From Acinetobacter nosocomialis NIPH 2119 (GTDB lineage Bacteria > Pseudomonadota > Gammaproteobacteria > Pseudomonadales > Moraxellaceae), in contig NZ_KB849239.1 in NCBI RefSeq assembly GCF_000368085.1, positions 1,020,269-1,084,268 of the forward strand: a stretch of DNA of 64,000 bases. Direction: 5' to 3'. Shown here piece by piece: positions 18,168 through 27,117 of this stretch. Below the pieces are notes generated by a model that saw only the letters and a list, made by a program, of their open reading frames with translations, was not told the origin of the DNA and did no database searches. The first letter of the stretch is position 1. The number at the start of each line of letters is the position of its first letter. The translations under genes and the position numbers were made by a program.

Positions 18168-18928
18168 TTCAAATTGATCAGTTAAATTATGCCTATGGGC
18201 ACAAACAGGTTCTTAAAAATATTCATCTGGAGTTTCCCGAAAATCAGTTTTCAGTGATTTTAGGGCGTAATGGTTGTGGAAAATCGACACTTTTTAAATT
18301 GATGGCGGGTCTAGAACCCGTAAAAGATGGCTTGATTCGTTACTCTGGAAAACCATTATCGGACTTTAAAGGGAAAGATCGGGCTGCGTTGCTTGGTTTT
18401 TTACCGCAGTTTCATAAAACCGTATTTCCATTTTTGGTTAAAGATGTGGTGATTACAGGGCGTGCTGCTTTTAGCAGATATAGACCTTCAAAATCAGACT
18501 GGGAACGTGTAGACCAAGCTTTGCTTGATTTAGACATTGAGCATTTACGCGATCGTCCTTATACCGAGTTGTCGGGTGGTGAACGGCAACTGGTTATGAT
18601 TGCCCGTATTTTAGTGCAAGCTCCAAAAGTTATTTTGCTCGATGAGCCAACCAATCATCTCGATGTTTATTACCAGTCTTATTTAATGAAAAAGTTGCGT
18701 CAGTTGTCGCGGCAAAATTTTACGGTGATTGCAATTATGCATGATCCCAATTTGGCCTTTTTATTTGCAGATCATCTATTTTTTATGCGCCAACATGAGG
18801 TGGTTAAGCCTGAGTCAAAAACTCGAATCACCGATCCGAAGTTTTTAAAAAGTGTCTACGATGTTGAGTTTCATGAAGCCATGATTCAAGACAAAACCAT
18901 TGTGATTCCTGATCATTCTTGGCTATGA
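18164..18928 (+). CDS. ABC importer ATPase (FecE/BtuD type)
   Basis: Walker A GRNGCGKST (about residues 35-43), signature LSGGERQLV, Walker B VILLDEPTNHLD and H-loop IMHDP are all present, so the protein should be active. I place the start at ATG 18164, which overlaps the permease stop as ATGA; a TTG two codons earlier is less likely. It energises import through the two upstream proteins. Confidence 0.94.
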   Translation: MIQIDQLNYAYGHKQVLKNIHLEFPENQFSVILGRNGCGKSTLFKLMAGLEPVKDGLIRYSGKPLSDFKGKDRAALLGFLPQFHKTVFPFLVKDVVITGRAAFSRYRPSKSDWERVDQALLDLDIEHLRDRPYTELSGGERQLVMIARILVQAPKVILLDEPTNHLDVYYQSYLMKKLRQLSRQNFTVIAIMHDPNLAFLFADHLFFMRQHEVVKPESKTRITDPKFLKSVYDVEFHEAMIQDKTIVIPDHSWL

Positions 18929-19416
18929 ATATATTGAATTATCAGGTGGTTGGCAAAACAGATTATGAGCCTGCGGTAGAGTTTGCACTTTATACAAGAC
19001 AGCTGCTATTTCCAGAAATTTATCATGGGCAAATTCCTAAAGATTTACAAAATTTTGAGCAGTCCTATGTTAAAGACTCATTGGGCTGCTTTATTACAGT
19101 AAAAGATCAAAACCGTATTATTGGCACCATTGCATATCGGGCGTATGACCATCGTTTTGATTTAAATTTGCCGACCAATACGGTAGAAGTCATTAAGTTG
19201 TTTGTATTGCCTGAATACCGCCGTAAGGGCATCGCGACACAGCTATGCAACATGTTGTTTAGTCATGCAAAAAACAGTGCAATTACGACTTTGTATTTGC
19301 ATACCCATCCATTTTTACCTGCGGCTGAAGAGTTTTGGCGGCTCCAAGGCTTTGAGGTTATTCAACGCGAATGGATCGATACCTATGACACCATTCACAT
19401 GAGTAAATCTTTATAG
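18925..19416 (+). CDS. GNAT-family N-acetyltransferase
   Basis: About 163 residues. The acetyl-CoA pyrophosphate-binding motif 'VIKLFVLPEYRRKGIATQLCNML' (the Q/RxxGxG/A type loop) is clear. ATG 18925 overlaps the ATPase stop as ATGA, so the gene belongs to the importer operon. A link to siderophore or ligand handling is possible but is inference. The 3' end overlaps the convergent AraC gene by 6 bp. Confidence 0.88.
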   Translation: MNILNYQVVGKTDYEPAVEFALYTRQLLFPEIYHGQIPKDLQNFEQSYVKDSLGCFITVKDQNRIIGTIAYRAYDHRFDLNLPTNTVEVIKLFVLPEYRRKGIATQLCNMLFSHAKNSAITTLYLHTHPFLPAAEEFWRLQGFEVIQREWIDTYDTIHMSKSL

Positions 19417-20199
19417 TGCTTTATCATGTGTATGAAATCTTTTTTGAAAATGGGTAGGCGGATAACCCATAATTTTACTGAACATTGCTGTAAAAGCTGC
19501 CGGGTGTTCATAGCCCAAACTAAAAGCAATTTCCGTAATTGAGATATTCTCTTTTAAGGCATTTAAAGCATAGATGATGCAGACTCGATTACGCCAAGCC
19601 TGAAAGGACATCCCCGTTTCTGACTTAAACCAGCGGTGAAATGTTCGCTCACTTTTATTGTGGTCATGTGCCCAATCTTTAGGGCTGCTATGAATATCGG
19701 GATGCTCCATAAACTCAGCACACTGTTTTGATAGTAATGTGTTGTGAGGCAATGGAATAAACAGAGGCAGGGCTGGTGCAGCTTCTAACTCATATAACAA
19801 TAAATCGATAAGAGCACCGTCACGGCCTGAACGTTGGTAGTCAACAGGCAGTTGATTTGCTTGAATCAGTAACTGATGCATTAACGGTGAAACTTGCACG
19901 ACCTCGCAATAGTTTGCCTGTCTTGGGGCATTATTCACTTCTATATACAAACTATAAGTACTGACTTTAGATAGCCATACCTGATGTGCTTTACCTGCAG
20001 GTATCCATACACCACTGTACGGTAACACGAGCCATTGTCCATCTTCAGTTTCAACTTTCATGAGGCCTTCGGGTGCATATAAGAACTGGGCACGGCGATG
20101 GCTATGCGTATCTAACAAAGTATCAGCAGGATAATCTGATCCTAACGCTAGAACTGCTTGCGGTAGATGGTCTACCTCGTTAATTGAAATATTACGCAT
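19411..20199 (-). CDS. AraC-family transcriptional regulator with cupin-like sensor domain
   Basis: A 262-residue protein. The N-terminal part has a cupin-like profile (HSHRRAQFLYAPEGLMKVETEDGQWLVLPYSGVWIPAGKAHQVW), typical of AraC_binding sensor domains. The C-terminal ~100 residues carry two HTH motifs (DHNKSERTFHRWFKSETGMSFQAWRN and ISITEIAFSLGYEHPAAFTAMFSKIMGYPPTHF). It is divergent from the TauE/SafE gene with a 98-bp spacer and likely regulates it. Confidence 0.92.
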   Translation of the reverse strand: MRNISINEVDHLPQAVLALGSDYPADTLLDTHSHRRAQFLYAPEGLMKVETEDGQWLVLPYSGVWIPAGKAHQVWLSKVSTYSLYIEVNNAPRQANYCEVVQVSPLMHQLLIQANQLPVDYQRSGRDGALIDLLLYELEAAPALPLFIPLPHNTLLSKQCAEFMEHPDIHSSPKDWAHDHNKSERTFHRWFKSETGMSFQAWRNRVCIIYALNALKENISITEIAFSLGYEHPAAFTAMFSKIMGYPPTHFQKRFHTHDKAL

Positions 20200-20297
20200 A
20201 TATTCTTGGCTGAAAAAAATAAAAAGATGGCTTTTTTACGTTAGTTTGCCATAGAGCTATTTTATATCATGCCTCTATAAATGTGAGGAAGATAACG

Positions 20298-21107
20298 ATG
20301 CTATATGAGCTATTTTTATTTGGACTACTTTCAGGAGTCACCACTTGGTTATTTGGTTTTGGTGGCGGATTTGTTGCTGTGCCTTTGCTTTATACAGTCA
20401 TTATTCAAAAGTGGGGCAATCAAAGCATGGTGGGGGTACATGCCATGCAAATCGCCATTGCTACATCTGCTTTTGTCATGCTCTGCTCGGCAAGTTTTGC
20501 AACCTTTCGACACTATCGGTCTGGACACATAGATTGGCAAAAGATCAATTTTTTATGGGGTGGTATTGCACTTGGTGGAATTGTCGGTGCGGTCATGGCT
20601 TCATTATTTAATGGAAATTGGCTTCGCTGGATATTTATGGGCTATGTGTTCATAACCATTCTAGATTGTTATTACCGACCAGGGTTTATAGTGACCTCAA
20701 GGCAAAAGCAACACTATGGTCAAAACAGTGACCTCATTAAAGGGGGCATTATTGGTTGGGTTGCAGCACTTTTAGGTATTGGAGGAAGTGTAATGACGGT
20801 TCCTTTATTACGGCGGCGGGGTAGTTCTATGGCAGAGGCCGCGGCTATTGCAAATATTCTCACACTGCCTCTGTCTTTAACTGCAACGTTTACTTACTGT
20901 GTATTGTCAATTTGGCAATCTACATGGGCACCTAGTGGATTTATCGGTTTGATCTGGTTTGAAGCCGCTTTATTCTTGGTTGCAGGGACATGGATCGGGC
21001 TATATTTTTCAGAAAAATTTATTTCAAAACTACCTGATTTATTGCGTGCAAAGTTCTATCCGCTACTTTTAATAATAGTTCTAATAGTCATGCTTTTTGT
21101 AAATTAA
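20298..21107 (+). CDS. TauE/SafE (DUF81) family membrane permease
   Basis: About 270 residues with eight or so hydrophobic segments. The family repeat appears twice: 'GVTTWLFGFGGGFVAVPLLY' at the N-terminus and 'GWVAALLGIGGSVMTVPLLRRRGSSMAEAAAIAN' after the middle. TauE/SafE proteins export small anionic organosulfur or sulfite compounds. Start chosen at ATG 20298, with GAGGAA 7 bp upstream; the in-frame GTG at 20283 overlaps that ribosome site. Probably controlled by the divergent AraC protein. Confidence 0.88.
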   Translation: MLYELFLFGLLSGVTTWLFGFGGGFVAVPLLYTVIIQKWGNQSMVGVHAMQIAIATSAFVMLCSASFATFRHYRSGHIDWQKINFLWGGIALGGIVGAVMASLFNGNWLRWIFMGYVFITILDCYYRPGFIVTSRQKQHYGQNSDLIKGGIIGWVAALLGIGGSVMTVPLLRRRGSSMAEAAAIANILTLPLSLTATFTYCVLSIWQSTWAPSGFIGLIWFEAALFLVAGTWIGLYFSEKFISKLPDLLRAKFYPLLLIIVLIVMLFVN

Positions 21108-21224
21108 TTTTTTATTTCAATTGTTTGAAGAATAATTTTTCTTAAATAACAAATCTCTAAATGCTCTAAAACTGCAAAATTTATGTCTTAAAGGGCTTTG
21201 AAAAAAGTTTGAAAAATAGACTTG

Positions 21225-21257
21225 AAATATATAGTGGCTTTATGCCACTATATATTT
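21225..21257. promoter_or_regulatory. 33-bp perfect dyad upstream of the prs-like/nadV operon
   Basis: Arms of 14 bp (21225-21238 and 21244-21257, core tatagtggc/gccactata) around a 5-bp centre lie 31 bp before the PRPP synthetase-like start. The most likely reading is an operator for the NrtR-like regulator encoded at the end of this gene set; an mRNA hairpin is possible too. Confidence 0.6.
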
Positions 21258-21288
21258 ATCGAAGGTCATCAGACAAAAAGAGGATGAT

Positions 21289-22173
21289 ATGGCTATCCAG
21301 CTTTTAGATGCGGCAAGAAATGAAATTCCAGTGAAATTCACGCAGTTTTCTGGTGGCGAGCGTCATGTTCAAATTGATGAGACAACCTTAGGTTCACTAT
21401 CTGGCAAGGTATTGGTCCGTGCAAAGATGGCCTCAAGTCACGATCTGATGGACTATTTACTACTTGAAAATATATTGCTGACTCAAGGTTTAACCATTGA
21501 CCTAGAAGTTCCGTATTTTCCATATGCACGTCAGGACCGTATTTGTGCAGTAGGCCAAGCGTTCTCGCTTGATGTGATGACTAAGTTACTCAACATTAAT
21601 GCAGACAAAAAAGCAGGCAAACAAGGCAAAGTGACTGTTTGGGACTGCCATAGTGAAGTCACTACAGCCTTACTTGCTGCCAATACTTCTTTTAGTGAAG
21701 TTGTAAATATCAGTTCAGTCGACATCATCGAAAAGAGTGAAGCGCTAAGTACATTATTAAAAGATGAAAAAACAGTACTGATTTGCCCAGACAAAGGCGC
21801 GAAAGCACGTACACAAATGGTTGCAGATGCTTTTAATTCTGAGCGCAAACAATCTATCACTATTGTTCAGTGTGATAAAAAACGTGATCCAGTGACTGGC
21901 AAAATTTTGGGTACACATGTACATGCGACTGACTTATCAGGCCTAACAGCGGTCATTACCGATGACATTTGTGACGGCGGTGCAACCTTTATTGGTATTG
22001 CCAAAGAACTCCGTCGCCTCAATTGCCATAAGGTCGTTCTATATGTGACACACGGTATTTTTAGTAAAGGAATAGAGGTTTTTGATGGATTGCTTGACCA
22101 ACTGTTTACCTCAGACAGCTTTCCTCAACAACCATCAGACAAAATTTCAGTAATTGCTTTTGCAGCAAAATAA
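21289..22173 (+). CDS. Ribose-phosphate pyrophosphokinase-family protein paired with nadV
   Basis: A 294-residue PRPP synthetase homologue. It keeps the PRPP-binding loop 'ITDDICDGGATFIGIAKEL' near residue 226, a tyrosine/arginine stretch 'VPYFPYARQDR' characteristic of the ATP/ribose-phosphate site, and 'CPDKGAKARTQMVADAF'. It is shorter than housekeeping Prs (about 315). It lies 11 bp before nadV, so it likely supplies PRPP to that enzyme. This prs-nadV pairing is known from phages and several bacteria. Confidence 0.88.
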   Translation: MAIQLLDAARNEIPVKFTQFSGGERHVQIDETTLGSLSGKVLVRAKMASSHDLMDYLLLENILLTQGLTIDLEVPYFPYARQDRICAVGQAFSLDVMTKLLNINADKKAGKQGKVTVWDCHSEVTTALLAANTSFSEVVNISSVDIIEKSEALSTLLKDEKTVLICPDKGAKARTQMVADAFNSERKQSITIVQCDKKRDPVTGKILGTHVHATDLSGLTAVITDDICDGGATFIGIAKELRRLNCHKVVLYVTHGIFSKGIEVFDGLLDQLFTSDSFPQQPSDKISVIAFAAK

Positions 22174-22184
22174 AGAGAATAAAG

Positions 22185-23678
22185 ATGACTATTAAACTTA
22201 ATCCATTAAACGCTATCGATTTTTATAAAGCTGATCACAGACGTCAGTATCCAGCAGGTACAGAGTATGTATACGCCAACTTTACGCCGCGTTCATCTCG
22301 ACTTGCTAAAATGTTGCCTGACTTCGATGATAAAGTTGTGTTCTTTGGACTTCAGGGTTTTATCAAACACTTTTTAATCGATACATGGAATGAAGGCTTT
22401 TTCAAACAACCTAAAGACAAAGTCGTGGCTGCTTATAAACGCCGTATGGATAGTTCATTAGGTGAAGGTGCTGTACCAGTCGATCACATTGAAGCATTAC
22501 ACGACTTGGGCTATTTACCTTTACGCATTAAAGCCTTGTCGGAAGGTAGTCGTGTCAATATGCGTGTACCTGTGCTTACCGTCATTAATACCGACCCGCG
22601 TTTCTTTTGGTTAACTAACTATATTGAAACGGTTTTAAGTGCTGAGCTTTGGAAAAGCTGCACTACAGCAACGATTGCCTACGAGTACAAACGTTTATTA
22701 ACGCAATATGCCGTAAAAACTGGCGCACCACTCGATTTTGTACCTGTGCAAGGACACGATTTTAGTAGCCGTGGCATGAGTGGAATTTATGATGCGGCAC
22801 AATCGGGTGTGGGACACTTAACCAGTTTTATTGGAACAGATTCGGTTGCTTCAATTGACTATGCAGAAGAATATTACAATGCAACAGGTGTGATTGGGGT
22901 TTCTGTACCAGCGACCGAACACAGTGTGATGTGTATGGGTACAGAAAACAGTGAGCTAGACACATTTAAGCGTTTAATTTGCGAGCTTTATCCGTCGGGT
23001 GTTGTCAGTATTGTGTCTGATACTTGGGATTTTTGGCGAGTGATTACAGAATTTACGGTGGCTTTAAAATCTGAAATTCTGGCAAGACAACCCAATGCTT
23101 TAGGTTTGGCGAAATTGGTTTTCCGTCCAGACTCTGGTGACCCAGTTAAAATTATTTGTGGTGACCCAGACGCCGAAGTCGGCAGCCCAGCATATAAAGG
23201 CGCGGTAGAATGTTTATGGGAAGTGTTTGGTGGTACAACAACTGACCAAGGCTATAAAGTACTCAATGAACGTGTCGGTTTAATTTATGGTGACTCAATT
23301 ACCCTAGACCGTGCACAGCGTATTTTAGAAGGGCTTGAAGCCAAAGGTTTTGCTTCAAACAATTTGGTGTTTGGGATCGGTAGCTTTACCTATAACTACT
23401 TAACTCGCGATACCTTTGGGTTTGCTGTGAAAGCAACTTGGGGGCAAGTAAATGGTGTAGGACGCGAACTATTCAAAGACCCGATTACTGACTCAGGTGT
23501 AAAAAAATCTGCGAAAGGTCTGTTACGCATTGAAGAAAGCGAAAATGGCTTTACTTTATTTGATGAGCAAACAGCCGAACAAGAACAAGGCGGAGCACTA
23601 AAAACTGTCTTTGAAAATGGTAAACTTCAATATGAGTGTACTTTGGATCAAATACGTGAGCGTTTATCCATCGCATAA
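22185..23678 (+). CDS. nadV: Nicotinamide phosphoribosyltransferase
   Basis: A 497-residue NAMPT/NadV homologue. Recognisable segments are 'NAIDFYKADHRRQYPAGTEYVYANFTPRSSR', 'GHDFSSRGMSGIYDAA', the catalytic-His region 'VPATEHSVMCMG' and 'VFRPDSGDPVKIICGDP'. It converts nicotinamide and PRPP to NMN, the first step of non-deamidating NAD salvage. It forms an operon with the PRPP synthetase-like gene; a strong hairpin after it separates it from the Nudix regulator. Confidence 0.95.
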   Translation: MTIKLNPLNAIDFYKADHRRQYPAGTEYVYANFTPRSSRLAKMLPDFDDKVVFFGLQGFIKHFLIDTWNEGFFKQPKDKVVAAYKRRMDSSLGEGAVPVDHIEALHDLGYLPLRIKALSEGSRVNMRVPVLTVINTDPRFFWLTNYIETVLSAELWKSCTTATIAYEYKRLLTQYAVKTGAPLDFVPVQGHDFSSRGMSGIYDAAQSGVGHLTSFIGTDSVASIDYAEEYYNATGVIGVSVPATEHSVMCMGTENSELDTFKRLICELYPSGVVSIVSDTWDFWRVITEFTVALKSEILARQPNALGLAKLVFRPDSGDPVKIICGDPDAEVGSPAYKGAVECLWEVFGGTTTDQGYKVLNERVGLIYGDSITLDRAQRILEGLEAKGFASNNLVFGIGSFTYNYLTRDTFGFAVKATWGQVNGVGRELFKDPITDSGVKKSAKGLLRIEESENGFTLFDEQTAEQEQGGALKTVFENGKLQYECTLDQIRERLSIA

Positions 23679-23687
23679 CTGAGTTTA

Positions 23688-23722
23688 GATGAGCCGTTGC
23701 ATGTGTATCGGCTCATCGTTTT
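23688..23722 (+). terminator. Rho-independent terminator after nadV
   Basis: gatgagccg (23688-23696), 12-nt loop, cggctcatc (23709-23717), then gttttt. The stem is perfect. It overlaps the extended reading frame of the next gene and shows that the TTG at 23697 is not its start. Confidence 0.85.
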
Positions 23723-23738
23723 TATCGAGAGGTTGAAC

Positions 23739-24506
23739 GTGACTATTCAAACTGAACAAGAATTCCTTGCCAGTTATGATCGCCGAGATTATGACGCACC
23801 TTTACTCACGGTCGATATGGCTATTTTCTCGGTATTTAATGGTCAGTTACAGGTATTACTCATTAAGCGACCCAACTTTCCAGCCAAAGACCAATGGGCT
23901 TTACCGGGTGGTTTTGCCGATTTAAAGCACGATCAAGATTTGATGGCCACCGCATATCGTAAGCTGGTTGAAAAAACAGGGATTGCTTCACCTTACTTGG
24001 AACAAGTTGCTTCTGTGGGTAATGCCAAACGTGACCCGCGTGGCTGGGCAGTGACGATTTTGTATTTTGCTTTAATTGATTTTAATGCTTACGAACACCA
24101 AGCTTTGGCTGAGTACAGCGAATGGGTGCCAGTGACAAAAGCACAAGATTTAGTATTGGCGTTTGATCATAATGAATTGCTCAGATTAGCTTTAGAGCGT
24201 TTAACCAATAAAACCCGCTATACCGCATTGCCAGCCAGTCTCATGCCCGAGTTATTTACACTGACCGAGCTACAAACCATTTATGAAATTATTCTTGGGC
24301 AATCCTTAGATAAAAAAGCGTTTAGACGCCGTATGATAGAAGCAGGTGCAGTTGAAGAAACCAACCACAGTAAAATTGTGGGCAAACGGCCAGCTCAGCT
24401 TTACCGCTACGCACTCGATTCTTTTGATTTTATATTTCCTCGCTCACTCGAATTACCTCGAAATAAAGAGGGTGAAGACAAGCAAAACAATGAGCTTTCT
24501 GACTAG
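23739..24506 (+). CDS. NrtR-like Nudix-domain transcriptional regulator of NAD metabolism
   Basis: About 255 residues: an N-terminal Nudix fold (TVDMAIFSVFNGQLQVLLIKR ... WALPGGF) and a C-terminal winged-helix (ELQTIYEIILGQSLDKKAFRRRMIEAG). The catalytic box is degenerate: 'YRKLVEKTGI' replaces REUxEExGU, so the glutamates that bind metal are lost. This fits NrtR proteins that sense ADP-ribose-type ligands without hydrolysing them. GTG 23739 has GAGAGG 6 bp upstream. It probably represses prs-nadV via the 21225-21257 palindrome. Confidence 0.82.
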   Translation: MTIQTEQEFLASYDRRDYDAPLLTVDMAIFSVFNGQLQVLLIKRPNFPAKDQWALPGGFADLKHDQDLMATAYRKLVEKTGIASPYLEQVASVGNAKRDPRGWAVTILYFALIDFNAYEHQALAEYSEWVPVTKAQDLVLAFDHNELLRLALERLTNKTRYTALPASLMPELFTLTELQTIYEIILGQSLDKKAFRRRMIEAGAVEETNHSKIVGKRPAQLYRYALDSFDFIFPRSLELPRNKEGEDKQNNELSD

Positions 24507-24524
24507 CGCATCTTGATGCGCTTT
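24505..24524 (+). terminator. Short GC-rich hairpin at the end of the NrtR-like gene
   Basis: agcgcat/atgcgct stem (24505-24511, 24516-24522) with loop cttg. It overlaps the stop codon and has only a weak T tract. Confidence 0.5.
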
Positions 24525-24578
24525 GATTTATAATGCCGCGCTTATGATTGATTTCATGTTTTGATCAGCGCTTTGCCT

Positions 24579-25973
24579 ATGTCACACGTTTCTCCCTGCT
24601 TCCAGCAAAACCAGTTTTTTGTGTTGGTGGAGTACCTCACTTCACTGCATGAAATTTATCCTGTGAAACATGAGTTTGCAGGATATCCGGCTGCAATGAC
24701 ATTGGCAGATCGCGTACATTCAGATCATGATATTGCGCCGCTTGAAGCCAGCAAAAGCTACCCTGACTCAATAGAGAAAGTTTTACACTTTTCAGGTAAG
24801 GCCCGAGACATACAAGACTTTGAGCATTTTTTAGAGCAAGCTCAAACAGCCAATATTCAAAACTTGTTATTGCTTACAGGCGACAAACTTAAAGAGCATC
24901 ATAATGGTCGAGATGGACAGCCTCGTAGCCGATACCTAGAGTCAGTAAACGCCGTAATGGCTGCCAAGCAACATGGCGGGTTTCGTATTGGGGTGGCTTT
25001 TAACCCATTTAAATATGTTGAAGCTGAGCGTGATGCACAGTATTTAAAACTACATAAGAAAATTAAAGCAGGCGCTGACTTTATCATTACCCAATTGGGC
25101 TATGACATTGAAGCTTTAAAACAAGCCAAAGCATTTTTAATCAAGAACAATTATTCGCAGCAAATACTGGCTTGTGTAATGCCACTGACTTTGGGCCGTG
25201 CTAATTTTATGGTGAAGCATAAGGTTGCGGGTATTGTAATTACTCCACACATTCTAAAAGTCTTGGCAGAAGAAAAACAGGCAGGGCACACTGACCGTGT
25301 TTATTTACGTTGTGCTTTGCAAATTTTAATATGTAAACACTTGGGGTTTGCAGGAATTCACTTATCTGCCTGCCATAAACCAGAAGAGCAAATGCTGCTT
25401 GAAAGCTACATCGAGCAATACAGACATCTTAACCTTAAGGCCTTAAAAGAGCTTTGGAATTCACTTTGGCAAGTCACGACAGGCAAAGAGTTTTCGCCTG
25501 AAATTTCTCATTTTTCGCGTCAGCCATCATCTAAACAATTAATTAAATATCGCCAGCTACATGTTATGCATGAAGCAATGTTTGGATCAAAAATTGCCAA
25601 GGGGCTTGGACGTTTTATTTTTAAAGCATCTTTTTGGGAAAATTCCTTAGTTGCTAAGGTATTAATTAAAACCGAAGTGCTCAGTAAACATAGCTTAGTG
25701 GGCTGTGAAAGCTGTGGTCAGTGTCGCCTAAGCGATACTTTATATATTTGCCCTGAAACATGTCCAAAAGGTTTAGCCAACGGGCCTTGCGGCGGAACAA
25801 CTTTAGACCGCTGCGAATTTGGTGACCGTGAGTGTATTCATTCAGTTAAAGCAAGGCTTGCTAAAGCAGTTGCACAAACTGAAATACTAAAAGAGAAATT
25901 AATTCCAACTGTGCCTATTGAAACTAGGGGAACCAGTTCTTGGAAAAATTGGTATTTAGGGACTGAGGTTTAA
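24579..25973 (+). CDS. Methylenetetrahydrofolate reductase-like protein with Cys-rich C-terminal domain
   Basis: About 464 residues. The N-terminal ~300 residues fit the MTHFR TIM-barrel family: 'NIQNLLLLTGDKL' (barrel strand), 'FRIGVAFNPFKYVEAERDAQYLKLHKKIKAGADFIITQLGYD', where the flavin/substrate region is typical. The C-terminal ~60 residues carry eight cysteines (CESCGQCRLSD ... CPETCPKGLANGPCGG ... DRCEFGDREC), as in the MTHFR_C zinc-ribbon-like domain. Standard proteobacterial MetF (~290-300 residues) lacks this part. ATG 24579 is preferred over the TTG at 24561, though no strong ribosome site is visible. The role in one-carbon metabolism is inferred. Confidence 0.75.
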   Translation: MSHVSPCFQQNQFFVLVEYLTSLHEIYPVKHEFAGYPAAMTLADRVHSDHDIAPLEASKSYPDSIEKVLHFSGKARDIQDFEHFLEQAQTANIQNLLLLTGDKLKEHHNGRDGQPRSRYLESVNAVMAAKQHGGFRIGVAFNPFKYVEAERDAQYLKLHKKIKAGADFIITQLGYDIEALKQAKAFLIKNNYSQQILACVMPLTLGRANFMVKHKVAGIVITPHILKVLAEEKQAGHTDRVYLRCALQILICKHLGFAGIHLSACHKPEEQMLLESYIEQYRHLNLKALKELWNSLWQVTTGKEFSPEISHFSRQPSSKQLIKYRQLHVMHEAMFGSKIAKGLGRFIFKASFWENSLVAKVLIKTEVLSKHSLVGCESCGQCRLSDTLYICPETCPKGLANGPCGGTTLDRCEFGDRECIHSVKARLAKAVAQTEILKEKLIPTVPIETRGTSSWKNWYLGTEV

Positions 25974-26259
25974 GTTTTGTATTCCACTTTAAGCACAGCG
26001 ATAGTTCAAATTTAAAAAGCGGTGGATAAATTAATTAGATATATATTTTACTGTTAGCTGTAAATTATATCTTATAGGATAATTTCACTTATTAAGCATG
26101 AAACTTTTTTTATTAAGCCAATTGCTAAAAGCAATTGAAAAATCTAGAAAAGTAAAGGGTGTGGAAATTAAAGAACTTAATTTCGTTCAGGCTCAATAAA
26201 GTCATTTTTATTAAATTTTTTATGTTAAAGTCCAGTCAACCTAAAAACTGGTAATTAAA

Positions 26260-26478
26260 ATGAATATCTGTGTAGGCGGTGAATTAGATGGGCAAGTGAT
26301 TGAAAAAGAAGGCAGATTACTAAAAGCTTCTGATATTGATCCATCATTCAAAACAGAGTACTACAAACAGATTTACAACCGTAATAACCTCATTTACCAA
26401 TTTTGGTTACCAGTCGGTTCAGATCTACACGATATGTCAAAATTAGTATTGGATATCTTAAGAGTACCGAAAAACTAG
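26260..26478 (+). CDS. Small hypothetical protein, 'CVGG' family member 1
   Basis: A 72-residue soluble protein of unknown function starting MNICVGGELDGQ. It shares its opening pattern (CVGG-L-G, then a DIDP/DVDP motif near residue 25-30 and a tyrosine-rich middle) with the 78-residue protein 150 bp downstream, so the two look like diverged tandem copies. A convincing terminator follows. No motif gives a function. Confidence 0.7.
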   Translation: MNICVGGELDGQVIEKEGRLLKASDIDPSFKTEYYKQIYNRNNLIYQFWLPVGSDLHDMSKLVLDILRVPKN

Positions 26479-26511
26479 TTTTATCATTTGTCGGACGTAT
26501 TACGGCACAGG

Positions 26512-26547
26512 AAGCCCCGTTAAATATCGATTATTGGCGGGGCTTTT
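26512..26547 (+). terminator. Rho-independent terminator
   Basis: aagccccg (26512-26519) and cggggctt (26538-26545) form a perfect GC-rich stem followed by TTTT; the loop is long (18 nt). Confidence 0.8.
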
Positions 26548-26629
26548 CCATTTTGGCAATAAAATATTAATACTGATTAATGAACGTCGTGCTAAGGTAT
26601 GTGAACACCTCCAAAAATAAGGTTTATAT

Positions 26630-26866
26630 ATGTCAGACAACACAACGAAATGGCTGTGTGTAGGTGGTGTTCTAAGTGGAGAATGGAGAGAGCAGCAATT
26701 AGATGCTTTTGATGTTGATCCTCATGATTTAAATACTCATAGTTATCAAGCTATGAAACTTATTAACCCTGCTACCAAGTCAGCACAGTATTTCTATGTA
26801 TATACTGAACTACAAGAACATGCGTACGACCGGGCAATAAATTTTGCCTTATATAAAAATCAATAA
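26630..26866 (+). CDS. Small hypothetical protein, 'CVGG' family member 2
   Basis: A 78-residue protein (MSDNTTKWLCVGGVLSGEW ...) with the same CVGG-x-L-x-G start and a following DVDP motif as the gene at 26260, then a Tyr/Phe-rich stretch 'SAQYFYVYTEL'. No signal peptide or membrane helix. It has its own promoter-sized spacer and a strong terminator directly after the stop, so it is likely a monocistronic expressed gene. Function unknown. Confidence 0.7.
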   Translation: MSDNTTKWLCVGGVLSGEWREQQLDAFDVDPHDLNTHSYQAMKLINPATKSAQYFYVYTELQEHAYDRAINFALYKNQ

Positions 26867-26873
26867 AGATGAG

Positions 26874-26896
26874 AGAGCACTTAGGTGCTCTTTTTT
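26874..26896 (+). terminator. Rho-independent terminator
   Basis: agagcac (26874-26880), loop ttag, gtgctct (26885-26891), then a T-run to 26896. Confidence 0.88.
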
Positions 26897-27117
26897 ATAG
26901 GGGTAAGTACAGGTTAAGTGGATACACAATTAAAAAAGCCCCTCATATCTGAGAGACTAGTCATATCAATTTTCTGGAATGGATGGCTACAATTTCTTAA
27001 ATAACTAAACAAATTAAATTGATAAAAGTAATTAATAGTATAATAAATCAGTGCACTAATTTATTTTTTGATAGTAGCAAGGCCTTAAAAGCAACTTAAC
27101 GCACTGCTAATAAGAAA

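Noticed and set aside
23697..23738. TTG start for the Nudix regulator
   Set aside because: It lies in the stem of the nadV terminator. GTG 23739 has a proper ribosome site.
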